Positions 18,971 to 26,457 of a DNA stretch of 64,000 nt are shown in pieces. Where the stretch lies: positions 248,001-312,000 of the forward strand of contig NZ_PJZI01000001.1 of assembly GCF_002858805.1 (NCBI RefSeq), written 5' to 3'. How positions within the stretch are numbered: the first letter of the stretch is position 1; the number at the start of each line of letters is the position of its first letter. The notes under the pieces are model-generated. The model was not told the origin of the DNA and made no database searches. It was given only the letters and a program-made list of their open reading frames with translations. The position numbers were made by a program, and so were the translations under genes. This DNA comes from Chimaeribacter arupi (GTDB taxonomy: Bacteria > Pseudomonadota > Gammaproteobacteria > Enterobacterales > Enterobacteriaceae).

Positions 18971-20302
18971 ATGCCCACCGTCCACGACAGCCGTTACCGT
19001 TACCGTATTTTTGCGATGGTGTTTTTCATCGCGCTGATTAACTACGTCGATCGCGGCGCGTTGTCCTTTGCGGCCAACGACATCGCCAATGAATTCTACT
19101 TCAACAAAGCGCAACTGGGCGCGGTGCTGGGCTACTTTGGCTTCGGCTACCTGTTCGGTTCGCTGTGCGGTGGGTTCCTGGCCGACCGCATCGGCACCAA
19201 AAAAGTGTGGCTGCTGGCCGGGGTGCTCTGGTCACTGCTGGAGATTGCCACCGCCTGGGCCGGGGAAGTCGGCATGGCGCTGTTTGGTGGCTCGGCAATC
19301 ATGGGCTTTGCCGCACTGCGCATCCTGTTCGGCTTCTCCGAAGGCCCGGCGTATGCGCTGATGAACAAAACCATTGCCCACTGGGCACCGCAAAAAGAGC
19401 GCGGCTTTTCGCTCGGCATCGGGTTGCTCAGCACGCAGGTCGGCTCGTTGCTGACCGCGCCGCTGGCGGTGGGGCTGCTGTTGCTGACCGATGACTGGCG
19501 CAGCATGTTCATCCTGCTCGGCCTGTTCTCGCTGCTGGCCATCGGGCTGTTTGCCCGCGTGTTTACCGACTTGCCGCACCAGCACCCGAAGGTCAACCCG
19601 GCGGAGCTGGCGATCATCACCGGCGATCAGGCCACCCAACGCGCCCAGCCGCGCCTGCCGTGGTGGCGTTTCTTCAGCAGCCGCACGCTGGTGCTCAATG
19701 CGCTGGGTTACTTCTCCTTTTTATATGTCACCTTTGTGCTGGTCACCTGGAGCCCGAAATATCTTCAGGACACCTTTAACTATGACCTGCACTCACTCTG
19801 GTATTTGGCGATGATCCCGTGGAGCGGTGCCTGTTTCACGGTGCTGCTGGGCGGGAAAATTGCTGACACGCTGCTGAAACGCACCCGGAACCTGCGGCTG
19901 GCGCGCAACCTGTTCGCCGCCGTGACCCTGCTGCTGACTGCCGGCTGCTTTGTGCTGATCCCGTTTATGCACTCCCCGGCAGCCATCATCGCGTTGATGA
20001 CGTTGGGTAACGCCCTGAATGCGCTGGTCAATAACGTGTACTGGTCGGTGGTGATTGATGTCTCGCCCACGCCGTCGGTGGGGGCTTACAGCGGCATGAC
20101 GCTGGCCATCGCCAACCTGGCGTCTATTCTCGCCCCGACCCTGAGCGGCTGGCTGGCGCAGCACCACGGCTATAACGCGATGTTTTTCGCCACGGCGGCG
20201 GTGTCATTTTGCAGCATGTTCTGCATGACGCTGTTGCAGCCGGAGAAGAAACTGCACGCCCCGGCCGGTGCGCCTGCCTGGAAAAAGGGCGTGGCCTCCT
20301 GA
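18971..20302 (+). CDS. MFS transporter, anion:cation symporter (ACS) family
   Basis: A 443-residue major facilitator with about twelve membrane segments. The signature NYVDRGALSFAANDI in the first helix-loop is typical of the ACS family, which moves sugar acids such as galactonate, glucarate and hexuronates with protons. AGGAG lies 6 nt before the ATG at 18971; the much longer open frame upstream is not coding. It sits upstream of a GntR regulator and a ManD/RspA-type dehydratase, so a sugar acid substrate is likely, but which one cannot be read from sequence. Confidence 0.85.
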   Translation: MPTVHDSRYRYRIFAMVFFIALINYVDRGALSFAANDIANEFYFNKAQLGAVLGYFGFGYLFGSLCGGFLADRIGTKKVWLLAGVLWSLLEIATAWAGEVGMALFGGSAIMGFAALRILFGFSEGPAYALMNKTIAHWAPQKERGFSLGIGLLSTQVGSLLTAPLAVGLLLLTDDWRSMFILLGLFSLLAIGLFARVFTDLPHQHPKVNPAELAIITGDQATQRAQPRLPWWRFFSSRTLVLNALGYFSFLYVTFVLVTWSPKYLQDTFNYDLHSLWYLAMIPWSGACFTVLLGGKIADTLLKRTRNLRLARNLFAAVTLLLTAGCFVLIPFMHSPAAIIALMTLGNALNALVNNVYWSVVIDVSPTPSVGAYSGMTLAIANLASILAPTLSGWLAQHHGYNAMFFATAAVSFCSMFCMTLLQPEKKLHAPAGAPAWKKGVAS

Positions 20303-20363
20303 AGCGCATCCCGGCCGGATCCCTTATACTCCGCGCAAGTGACAGCAGGAACAGGAGGAAAAG

Positions 20364-20456
20364 ATGGGATTTGTCGGCTGGATTATGACGGGGATCGCCA
20401 TCGGCCTGATCATCGGCGTACTGATGAAGGTCTTCGGTAAAAACAAACAGAAGTAA
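20364..20456 (+). CDS. 30-residue single-span membrane protein
   Basis: A small gene with an excellent AGGAGG 5 nt before its ATG and its own strong terminator directly after the stop. The product has 30 residues: a hydrophobic stretch with glycine spacing (GWIMTGIAIGLIIGVLM, residues 5-21), then a basic tail (KVFGKNKQK). It looks like a single transmembrane helix with a cytoplasmic positive C-terminus. I do not recognise the family. It lies between the ACS transporter and the GntR regulator and could be a small modulator or an independent membrane microprotein. Confidence 0.7.
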   Translation: MGFVGWIMTGIAIGLIIGVLMKVFGKNKQK

Positions 20457-20461
20457 CTGAG

Positions 20462-20488
20462 ATGCCGCCTCACCAGGCGGCATTTTTT
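20462..20488 (+). terminator. Terminator of the 30-aa membrane protein gene
   Basis: A 9-bp stem (ATGCCGCCT / AGGCGGCAT) with a 4-nt loop runs into six T. Confidence 0.9.
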
Positions 20489-20540
20489 ATCGCCGTTCGG
20501 CGCTATAGTGGTGCCACCGAGGGGTGACGGCTAACCGACC

Positions 20541-21251
20541 ATGAAAAAAAGAGAGTTCATCGCGCAGGATCTACTCAGCAAAATCTACCAGCACCGCGAC
20601 AGCCCGCTGGAAAAACTGCCGCCGGAGCGCCGGCTCGCTGAGGAGTATGGCGTTTCACGCTTTACCCTGCGCAAAGCGCTGGAGAAACTGGTGGCCATCG
20701 GGGCGGTACGCATTGTGCAGGGCGCCGGCATCTTCATTAATCCCGGCGTCGGCAACAACCCGCTGATTTATAACTCGATTACCGAAAAGAAATTCAACCA
20801 GATCAGTTACCGCCTGCTGGAACTGCATAAACGCCGCCCGGACAGCGAGGAGCGGCAGATTTTCGGCCTGACGGACGACGATTTTATCTGGGCGTTTACC
20901 CGGCTGCGCAAAGTGGATGCGGCCAATGTGCAGCTTGAATACGCCCGGATGCCCGCTGCCGGGTTTGCTGACCTGACGCCGGACACCATTGAGCACTCAA
21001 TCCAGCAATACCTGCTCAGCAAAGGGTGCGCCCTTTCCCATTCCCTGACCCACTACCGCGCCACCACCGTCAGCAAGGCCCAGGCGGAACTGTTAGCCTG
21101 CAAGAAAGGCATCGCGGCCATGCACATCCTTAACCGCGGCATTCTGCCCGATGGGCGGGTGGCGATTTTCAGCGACATCATTGATATCGACTACGCCTGT
21201 TCTTATGTGATCCCGTTTAACCGCGATAATCTGGCATTCCGCCAGACCTGA
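20541..21251 (+). CDS. GntR-family regulator (HutC subfamily)
   Basis: A 236-residue transcription factor. The N-terminal winged helix (residues 1-65) has the typical GntR sequence LPPERRLAEEYGVSRFTLRKAL. The C-terminal UTRA-type effector domain follows (residues 85-230). Such proteins sense a sugar or sugar phosphate. The gene is convergent to the dehydratase gene with only 3 nt between stops, and the PTS gene lies beyond it. I infer that it controls the divergent dehydratase/PTS promoter region, where GGTCTGG-type half sites occur. Confidence 0.88.
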   Translation: MKKREFIAQDLLSKIYQHRDSPLEKLPPERRLAEEYGVSRFTLRKALEKLVAIGAVRIVQGAGIFINPGVGNNPLIYNSITEKKFNQISYRLLELHKRRPDSEERQIFGLTDDDFIWAFTRLRKVDAANVQLEYARMPAAGFADLTPDTIEHSIQQYLLSKGCALSHSLTHYRATTVSKAQAELLACKKGIAAMHILNRGILPDGRVAIFSDIIDIDYACSYVIPFNRDNLAFRQT

Positions 21252-21254
21252 CGC

Positions 21255-22454
21255 TCAGGGCGTATGCATTGCCCCGTTCGGCAGGCGGCTTTGCGTCCAC
21301 TCATGCGGCCGGTAGACCACCGGGAATGCACCGGCGACCGCCTCGTCAAACCCGACGCCGATGCCCGGCTGCTCCAGGGGGTAGAGGTAGCCCGCTTCCG
21401 GGGCCACCGCGCCCGGAAAGACCCGCAGGGTAGCGTCCGGATAGGCCACAAACTCCTGGATTGCCGCGTTGTGCAGGTGAATGTTGAGGTGGGTGTTCAC
21501 GGCTGCGCCGATTGGCGTCATGTCCGGCGGGCAATGCCATGCCAGCCGCACGCCGAAACTCTGGCAGAAATGGCCCAGCTTCAGTGCCGGGGTAATGCCG
21601 CCAATCTGCGACACATGGCAGCGCAGGAAATCGATGCGCCGGTTAATCACCAGCTCTTTCCACTCGGACGGGTTATTGAACAGCTCCCCGGTCGCCAGCG
21701 GCACTGCCGTCTGCTGGCGGAGTTGCGCCAGCCACTCGTTCTGCTCCGGCGGCAGGATGTCCTCAATGAAATAGGGCTGGTAGCGCTCAAGTTGCCTGGC
21801 AAACTGCACCGCCTGCTGTGGGAACAGCCGTTCGTGCACATCATGCAAGATATGGAACTGGTGGCCATATTTCTCACGCAGCGCCTGGAACATGGCGAGC
21901 GTGGTTTCCATATAACGCTCCTGATCGTAATAGGCCCCCGGCGTCGGCGCACGGGTGGCATGTAAATCCGGCGCGTGGCCGCCATAAAACCCCAGCTGGC
22001 AGCGGATATGGCGATAGCCCTGCGCCAGCAGCCGGTCCACCTCCAGGCAGAGCGCCTCCAGCGTGTCACCGGCGGCGTGGCTGTAAGCAGCGATCGCATC
22101 CTTTGATTTCCCGCCAAACAGCTGATAAAGCGGCATGTCCGCCAGTTTGCCTTTGATGTCCCATAACGCCATATCAATACCGGCGATCGCATTGTTGATC
22201 ACCGGGCCGTTCCGCCAGTAGGCGTTGACCATCATCATCTGCCAGAGATCTTCGATGTGGTTCGCATCCCGCCCGACCAGCAAAGGCCGGAGGTATTCGT
22301 CGACCATGACTTTTACCGCCAGCGGCCGCTGCTGAAAGGTCGCGCAGCCCAACCCGGTGATCCCTTTATCTGTGGTGATCTTTACCACCACCAGATTATG
22401 GCGGTCAGGGCGGGTGATCCGGCATTCAATATCGGTAATCAGGGTGGGCTGCAT
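21255..22454 (-). CDS. ManD/RspA-type enolase-superfamily dehydratase
   Basis: A 399-residue member of the mandelate racemase/enolase superfamily, in the mannonate dehydratase/RspA branch. Candidate Mg ligands are the Asp of ILHDVHERL, the Glu of FIEDILPPE and the Glu of ATGELFNN; the catalytic His is in AWHCPPD. N-terminal capping residues [21 protein letters not shown] are typical. AGGAG lies 6-7 nt before the ATG at 22454. Members dehydrate acid sugars (D-mannonate, D-gluconate) or are nearly inactive, so the substrate is open. Confidence 0.82.
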   Translation of the reverse strand: MQPTLITDIECRITRPDRHNLVVVKITTDKGITGLGCATFQQRPLAVKVMVDEYLRPLLVGRDANHIEDLWQMMMVNAYWRNGPVINNAIAGIDMALWDIKGKLADMPLYQLFGGKSKDAIAAYSHAAGDTLEALCLEVDRLLAQGYRHIRCQLGFYGGHAPDLHATRAPTPGAYYDQERYMETTLAMFQALREKYGHQFHILHDVHERLFPQQAVQFARQLERYQPYFIEDILPPEQNEWLAQLRQQTAVPLATGELFNNPSEWKELVINRRIDFLRCHVSQIGGITPALKLGHFCQSFGVRLAWHCPPDMTPIGAAVNTHLNIHLHNAAIQEFVAYPDATLRVFPGAVAPEAGYLYPLEQPGIGVGFDEAVAGAFPVVYRPHEWTQSRLPNGAMHTP

Positions 22455-22496
22455 TGCTTTCTCCTTCACGGAAAGGGTATTTCCCGGCCAACGAGG

Positions 22497-22538
22497 GGAA
22501 TAGAAAAAATAATGATTTTTCTCATTTCATCCTATTCC
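22497..22538. repeat. Inverted repeat in the dehydratase/PTS divergent promoter
   Basis: GGAATAG (22497-22503) and CTATTCC (22532-22538) face each other around an AT-rich GAAAAAAT/ATTTTTC core. It could be a regulator site or overlap the promoters. Confidence 0.4.
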
Positions 22539-22572
22539 GGCGCTATTTGTAAACGGATAATCCGGACTTTTA

Positions 22573-22617
22573 TTTTGGTCTGGAAAAGGGAAATAATGCC
22601 GTTAAAAACCAGACCAA
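22573..22617. promoter_or_regulatory. Candidate GntR operator pair
   Basis: TTGGTCTGG (from 22575) and CCAGACCAA (22609-22617) form a 9-bp inverted repeat between the divergent dehydratase and PTS genes. HutC-type GntR proteins often bind TGGTCTAGACCA-like sites, so these halves resemble targets of the regulator at 20541. Confidence 0.45.
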
Positions 22618-22746
22618 TTCGTTTTTCATCCCGTGTGCTGCCTGAGGATGTGACGCGCCGCATGGTTTATTGGCTTGTTTTGCGCAGAGGGCCACCCTAC
22701 CATCCTTTTCTATCAGGAGTCCCTTCTCGTCTGACAGTGAGGCCTT

Positions 22747-24138
22747 ATGGAAAATACCCAGGCAGCCCAGGCCATTATTCCGCTGATGGGCGGTAATAAT
22801 AATATTAATAAGATCTGGCATTGTATGACGCGCCTGCGTTTTGACGTGGTGGATGAAAGCCGCGTGGAGTGGGACGCCATTAAAAAGCTGCCCGGCGTAT
22901 TGGGTGCACAATATCAGCGCGATCAGGTACAGGTTATTATTGGCCCACAGGTCACACTCTGGTATCAGGCCATTATGGCGAAACGCGATCCTGCCGCCGG
23001 GGAGGCCACCGTAAAAACGCATAAGGGGCTGATCTCGCGGTTTATGGATACGGTCTCCGGCGTGTTTGGCCCGATTGTTCCGGCCATCGCCGGGGCGGGA
23101 ATGATAAAAGGGTTACTTGCCGGGCTGATTGCGCTGAATATTATTTCCGCCAAAAGCGACACAGTGATGGTGATTGATCTTATCGCCAGCGGGGTGTTCT
23201 ATTTTCTGCCGTTTTTCCTCGCCGTCTCTGCCGCGCGGATATTTAACACCAATGAATACCTGGCCGCCGCCGTCGCTGCCTGCCTGATGTACCCCACATT
23301 AATGGACGCCGCCAAAGCGTTGGCCGCGCATACGCCGGGTGCGGCCGGTGCTTTCTATTTTATCGACGTGATCCCGGTATCTGTTTTTAACTATTCGGCC
23401 AGCGTCATTCCGGTGATTATGTCTGTCTGGGCGCTGAGTTATATTCACCGCGGGGTCAATGCCCTGATGCCGGAGGTGTTCAAAACCGTCTTTACCCCGA
23501 CGCTGACGCTGTTTATCACCGCACTGGTTTCATTAACGCTTATCGGCCCGTTGGGGATCTACGTAGGGAAAGCGCTGGCGCTGTTTATTCAGGGGCTGTT
23601 TGATATTTCTGCGGTATTTGCCGGGGTCATTGTCGGCGCAATCCGCCCGGTGGCAGTACTGACCGGAATGCACCACGCCATGACGCCGGTCGCGCTGCAA
23701 AATTTTGCCACCAAAGGCTATGACATGCTGATGCCGATGATGTTTATGGCCAATATGGCCATTGCCGGCTCCACCTTCGCGCTCTGTTTTCACAGCAAAA
23801 CCCGTGCAGAGCGATCGGTCGTGCTGTCAGCGGCAATTTCCGCCCTGTTAGGCATAACTGAACCGGCACTGTTTGGCGTGCTGACGAAATATAAAAAAGC
23901 GTTTATTGCCACCACCATCAGCAGCGCCCTGGCCTCTGCCTTTATTGCCTTCTTTGGCGTGCGGCTCTACGGCTATATTCTGTCGAGTATCTTCAGCCTG
24001 CCCGCCTATATCGGCCCCTACTTTATGTATATTCTGATGGGCGTCACGCTCTCATTAGGTCTGGCTTTTTTACTGACCTATTTTATGGTGGTCAAAGGCA
24101 AGCCCCTGATCCAGCCCGACCCCGAAACCGCCCGCTGA
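22747..24138 (+). CDS. PTS EIIBC permease, beta-glucoside/sucrose family
   Basis: A 463-residue phosphotransferase permease. EIIB is N-terminal, with phosphorylated Cys26 in WHCMTRLRF; the membrane EIIC domain (about residues 95-450) has the signature GITEPALFG. No EIIA domain is attached, so it probably takes phosphate from glucose EIIA (Crr) or another free EIIA, as sucrose, trehalose and MurP permeases do. GAGG precedes the ATG closely. It is divergent from the ManD-type dehydratase; no phospho-glycosidase is adjacent, so the sugar cannot be assigned. Confidence 0.87.
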   Translation: MENTQAAQAIIPLMGGNNNINKIWHCMTRLRFDVVDESRVEWDAIKKLPGVLGAQYQRDQVQVIIGPQVTLWYQAIMAKRDPAAGEATVKTHKGLISRFMDTVSGVFGPIVPAIAGAGMIKGLLAGLIALNIISAKSDTVMVIDLIASGVFYFLPFFLAVSAARIFNTNEYLAAAVAACLMYPTLMDAAKALAAHTPGAAGAFYFIDVIPVSVFNYSASVIPVIMSVWALSYIHRGVNALMPEVFKTVFTPTLTLFITALVSLTLIGPLGIYVGKALALFIQGLFDISAVFAGVIVGAIRPVAVLTGMHHAMTPVALQNFATKGYDMLMPMMFMANMAIAGSTFALCFHSKTRAERSVVLSAAISALLGITEPALFGVLTKYKKAFIATTISSALASAFIAFFGVRLYGYILSSIFSLPAYIGPYFMYILMGVTLSLGLAFLLTYFMVVKGKPLIQPDPETAR

Positions 24139-24148
24139 TATGCCCTCC

Positions 24149-24172
24149 GGCCGCCTTAAGCGGCCTTTCTTC
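24149..24172 (+). terminator. Terminator of the PTS gene
   Basis: GGCCGC-CTTAA-GCGGCC stem-loop followed by TTTCTTCT. Confidence 0.75.
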
Positions 24173-24321
24173 TGCTGTCAATTCCTCTTCTGAATAATCC
24201 ACTGCATTTTATAACCTTCACCAATTAGTTAATTATTTCTAACATATCAATTCAGTTGAATTTATTACCCCATAGGCAGCTAATTATTCCCGGCCACGCA
24301 AGGTGATAACAGGAGATAATG

Positions 24322-24681
24322 ATGACATGGGAATATAATCAGAAAACGGGCGAATTAAGACATAACGGCGAGTTTATTGCTCAGGGGTATAGTGGGAAAG
24401 GCGTAGCTAAAAATGATCCATCAAAGCAGCATATTAGGGATAACGGCCCCATCCCTAAAGGCTATTGGCGAATTGCCGGTCATAACAATAATAAGAGCCC
24501 CTGGACGCTCGTATTAGAGCCTTTAGCGGGAACCAATACATTCGGACGTGACTCTTTTTTAATTCATGGCGATAACCGGAGAACCGTGGGGGATTCATCT
24601 AAAGGCTGCATCATTATTAATGGTGCCGAATTACGCAGAAGTATCTTTAATTCAGGCGATACCGTATTGGTGGTCAGATGA
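24322..24681 (+). CDS. Tlde1-like type VI secretion effector (DUF2778, L,D-transpeptidase fold)
   Basis: A 119-residue protein without a signal peptide, made of a single Tlde1/DUF2778 domain. The catalytic pattern of L,D-transpeptidase-like enzymes is intact: His in FLIHGDN and the nucleophile Cys in DSSKGCIII. Tlde1 of Salmonella is a T6SS toxin that cuts and exchanges D-amino acids on peptidoglycan stem peptides in the target periplasm. AGGAG is 6 nt before the second ATG of an ATGATG pair (24319 is the alternative). It overlaps the next gene by 4 nt (ATGA), typical of an effector-immunity pair. The island is visibly AT-richer than its neighbours. Confidence 0.85.
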   Translation: MTWEYNQKTGELRHNGEFIAQGYSGKGVAKNDPSKQHIRDNGPIPKGYWRIAGHNNNKSPWTLVLEPLAGTNTFGRDSFLIHGDNRRTVGDSSKGCIIINGAELRRSIFNSGDTVLVVR

Positions 24682-25217
24682 AAAAGATACTATCTCTTGC
24701 GCTTATATTATCCTTTAATGTGTTTTCTTCTGAGGAGGGAAAAGAAAATACATCGCCAATTATCGCTGCCTCCCAATTAGCTGAGCGTGTCCGTCAACAG
24801 GGGGCACATAAGGTACTTCACGATATGTTTTACTACGATGTCAATGCCGATAGCGGGGAGTGGAATTACATTTTAAATCACCTTACCAATGGGAACAGTG
24901 ACTGGCTAAACGTTATACCTTTGCTTGCCGACGCGGGCGCTGAAGGTATGAATATTGATATCAGTCAGGCATTAGCCTTAGCGCTGGTGAAGAACACCGA
25001 TGAGGTATTAGCCATTCTTGATGACCGTATTATCCCCATCAGTACGAACGAGGTTTGCTCCCTGCCGCTTTATAACATGACCATCCCTGAAGAAAACGAG
25101 TATGTCGTTAAAGCCATTCAGGCGCTCTATAAAAGCAACAGCGTGCAGGCACAGAAATGTTTGCAGGAATTAATCACAACCGTAGGCCAATCTGACCCCT
25201 CCTGGGTGGTGGATTGA
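24678..25217 (+). CDS. Putative periplasmic immunity protein, copy 1 (Tldi-like)
   Basis: A 179-residue exported protein with a signal peptide (MKKILSLALILSFNVFSS). The mature part is mixed helical with two cysteines (in NEVCSLP and AQKCLQE). Translation is coupled to the Tlde1-like effector by a 4-nt overlap. Placement and periplasmic targeting fit an immunity protein that blocks the toxin where it acts. A second, diverged copy lies at 25394. I infer the immunity role from position; the family itself was not recognised by motif. Confidence 0.75.
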   Translation: MKKILSLALILSFNVFSSEEGKENTSPIIAASQLAERVRQQGAHKVLHDMFYYDVNADSGEWNYILNHLTNGNSDWLNVIPLLADAGAEGMNIDISQALALALVKNTDEVLAILDDRIIPISTNEVCSLPLYNMTIPEENEYVVKAIQALYKSNSVQAQKCLQELITTVGQSDPSWVVD

Positions 25218-25218
25218 T

Positions 25219-25449
25219 ATGGTAATTTCAGTCTATATCTTCCTGAAAGACGACGCGATTGGCCAGGGCTATTTTTTAATCCATGGAGATAACTCTGACG
25301 CTATTGGCAATTCATCTGAAGGCCATATGATTATTAACGGTGCGGGCTGCGGAGACGTATTTATAACTCAGGCGATACAATATTGGTGGTCAGATGAAAA
25401 AGATAATACTTCTTGCAGTCATATTATCCTTAAATGTTATGGCTTCTGA
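25219..25449 (+). pseudogene. Chimeric remnant: hcp 5' end fused to tlde1 3' end
   Basis: The first 13 codons (MVISVYIFLKDDA) match the start of the intact hcp at 25929 (MAIPVYMYLKDDA), including its position 1-2 nt after an immunity-gene stop. The next part (FLIHGDN, SEGHMIINGAG) matches the C-terminal half of the Tlde1-like effector, with the catalytic Cys replaced by His. A frameshift then garbles the end, although the DNA still matches the effector's 3' end up to the shared ATGA junction with the second immunity gene. It is best read as the scar of a deletion between tandem tlde1-immunity-hcp units; a functional product is unlikely. Confidence 0.8.
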
Positions 25450-25927
25450 CGAGAAAAAGGAGAAGCGGTCACCCATCATCACTGCGTCTCAATTAGCTGA
25501 ACTCGTCCGCCAACAGGGAGCTGACAATGCGATTTCAACGCTTTCCGGCACTGATGGTGATGGTGGGGAGTGGAAGTATGTGATGGATAAGATTTCCTCT
25601 GGAAAGAGTGAGTGGCTTAACGTTGTACCTTTACTTGCCGACACGGGCCCTGAAGGCATGAGCATTGATATCAGCCGTGCAGTAGCGCTGGCACTGGTAA
25701 ATAACACTGAAGGTGTATTGTCTATTATTAATGACCATTTCATCCCCATCAGTACACGTGATGTCTGTTCCATGCCGTTCAATAACAAGACCCGGCCTGA
25801 ACGAAATGAGTATGTCGTCAACGCCATCCAGGTGCTCTATAAAAGCAACAGCGTGCAGGCGCAGAAATGTTTGCAGCAATTAATCAAAACCGTAGGCCAA
25901 TCTGACCCGTCGTGGGAGGGGGATTAA
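25394..25927 (+). CDS. Putative periplasmic immunity protein, copy 2 (Tldi-like)
   Basis: A 177-residue paralogue of the protein at 24678, with a signal peptide (MKKIILLAVILSLNVMAS). The N-terminal segment (ITASQLAELVRQQGA) and the C-terminal segment (LYKSNSVQAQKCLQQL, VGQSDPSW) are nearly the same as in copy 1, while the middle (residues 40-130) has diverged. It follows the degraded tlde1 remnant, overlaps its frame and precedes intact hcp by 1 nt. It has no intact effector of its own, so it may be an orphan immunity gene with altered specificity. Confidence 0.72.
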   Translation: MKKIILLAVILSLNVMASDEKKEKRSPIITASQLAELVRQQGADNAISTLSGTDGDGGEWKYVMDKISSGKSEWLNVVPLLADTGPEGMSIDISRAVALALVNNTEGVLSIINDHFIPISTRDVCSMPFNNKTRPERNEYVVNAIQVLYKSNSVQAQKCLQQLIKTVGQSDPSWEGD

Positions 25928-25928
25928 C

Positions 25929-26414
25929 ATGGCAATACCCGTTTATATGTACCTGAAAGATGATGCGAATAACCTTATCAAGGGCGGCGTTGATGTTTAT
26001 GGCCGGGAAAACAGCGTGGAAGTGCTGGGTTTTCATCATAGCGTGGATATGCCCACCGATGACCATACCGGGAGAATCAGCGAAAAATGCCAGCACCTGC
26101 CTTTTCTGATTGAAAAAGAGATCGACTGCGCCACGCCTTATTTATATAAAGCAATGACATCCGGGCAAACCCTGAATTCCGTAGAATTAAAACACTACCG
26201 GATTAATGATGCGGGGCAGGAAGAGGAGTATTACACTGTCCTGCTGGAAAAAGCGAAAGTCGTCAACGTTCTCCCCCTCATGCATGACATAAAAGATGCC
26301 ACCAAAGAGAAATTCAACCATCTTGAACTGGTCGAATTCCGCTATGAAAAAATCACCTGGCACTATCTTGACGGCCATCTTATCCACAGCAATAGCTGGT
26401 TAAAGCGCGCATAA
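25929..26414 (+). CDS. hcp: Type VI secretion tube protein Hcp
   Basis: A 161-residue Hcp-family protein. The start MAIPVYMYLKDDAN, the middle EIDCATPYLYKAMTSGQTL and the end LVEFRYEKITWHYLDGHLIHSN are typical of the enterobacterial Hcp class often found as orphan copies beside effectors. Hcp hexamers form the expelled tube and carry small effectors in their lumen. It starts 1 nt after the second immunity gene (GGAGGGGG as ribosome site). No other T6SS structural gene is in the window. A strong bidirectional hairpin follows. Confidence 0.88.
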   Translation: MAIPVYMYLKDDANNLIKGGVDVYGRENSVEVLGFHHSVDMPTDDHTGRISEKCQHLPFLIEKEIDCATPYLYKAMTSGQTLNSVELKHYRINDAGQEEEYYTVLLEKAKVVNVLPLMHDIKDATKEKFNHLELVEFRYEKITWHYLDGHLIHSNSWLKRA

Positions 26415-26418
26415 ATAA

Positions 26419-26445
26419 GGCCGCCCTGAGGCGGCCTGCTTATTT
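26419..26445. terminator. Bidirectional terminator hcp/esterase
   Basis: GGCCGCC-CTGA-GGCGGCC stem flanked by A-rich and T-rich sides, between convergent stop codons. Confidence 0.75.
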
Positions 26446-26457
26446 CCGGTAACGCTG

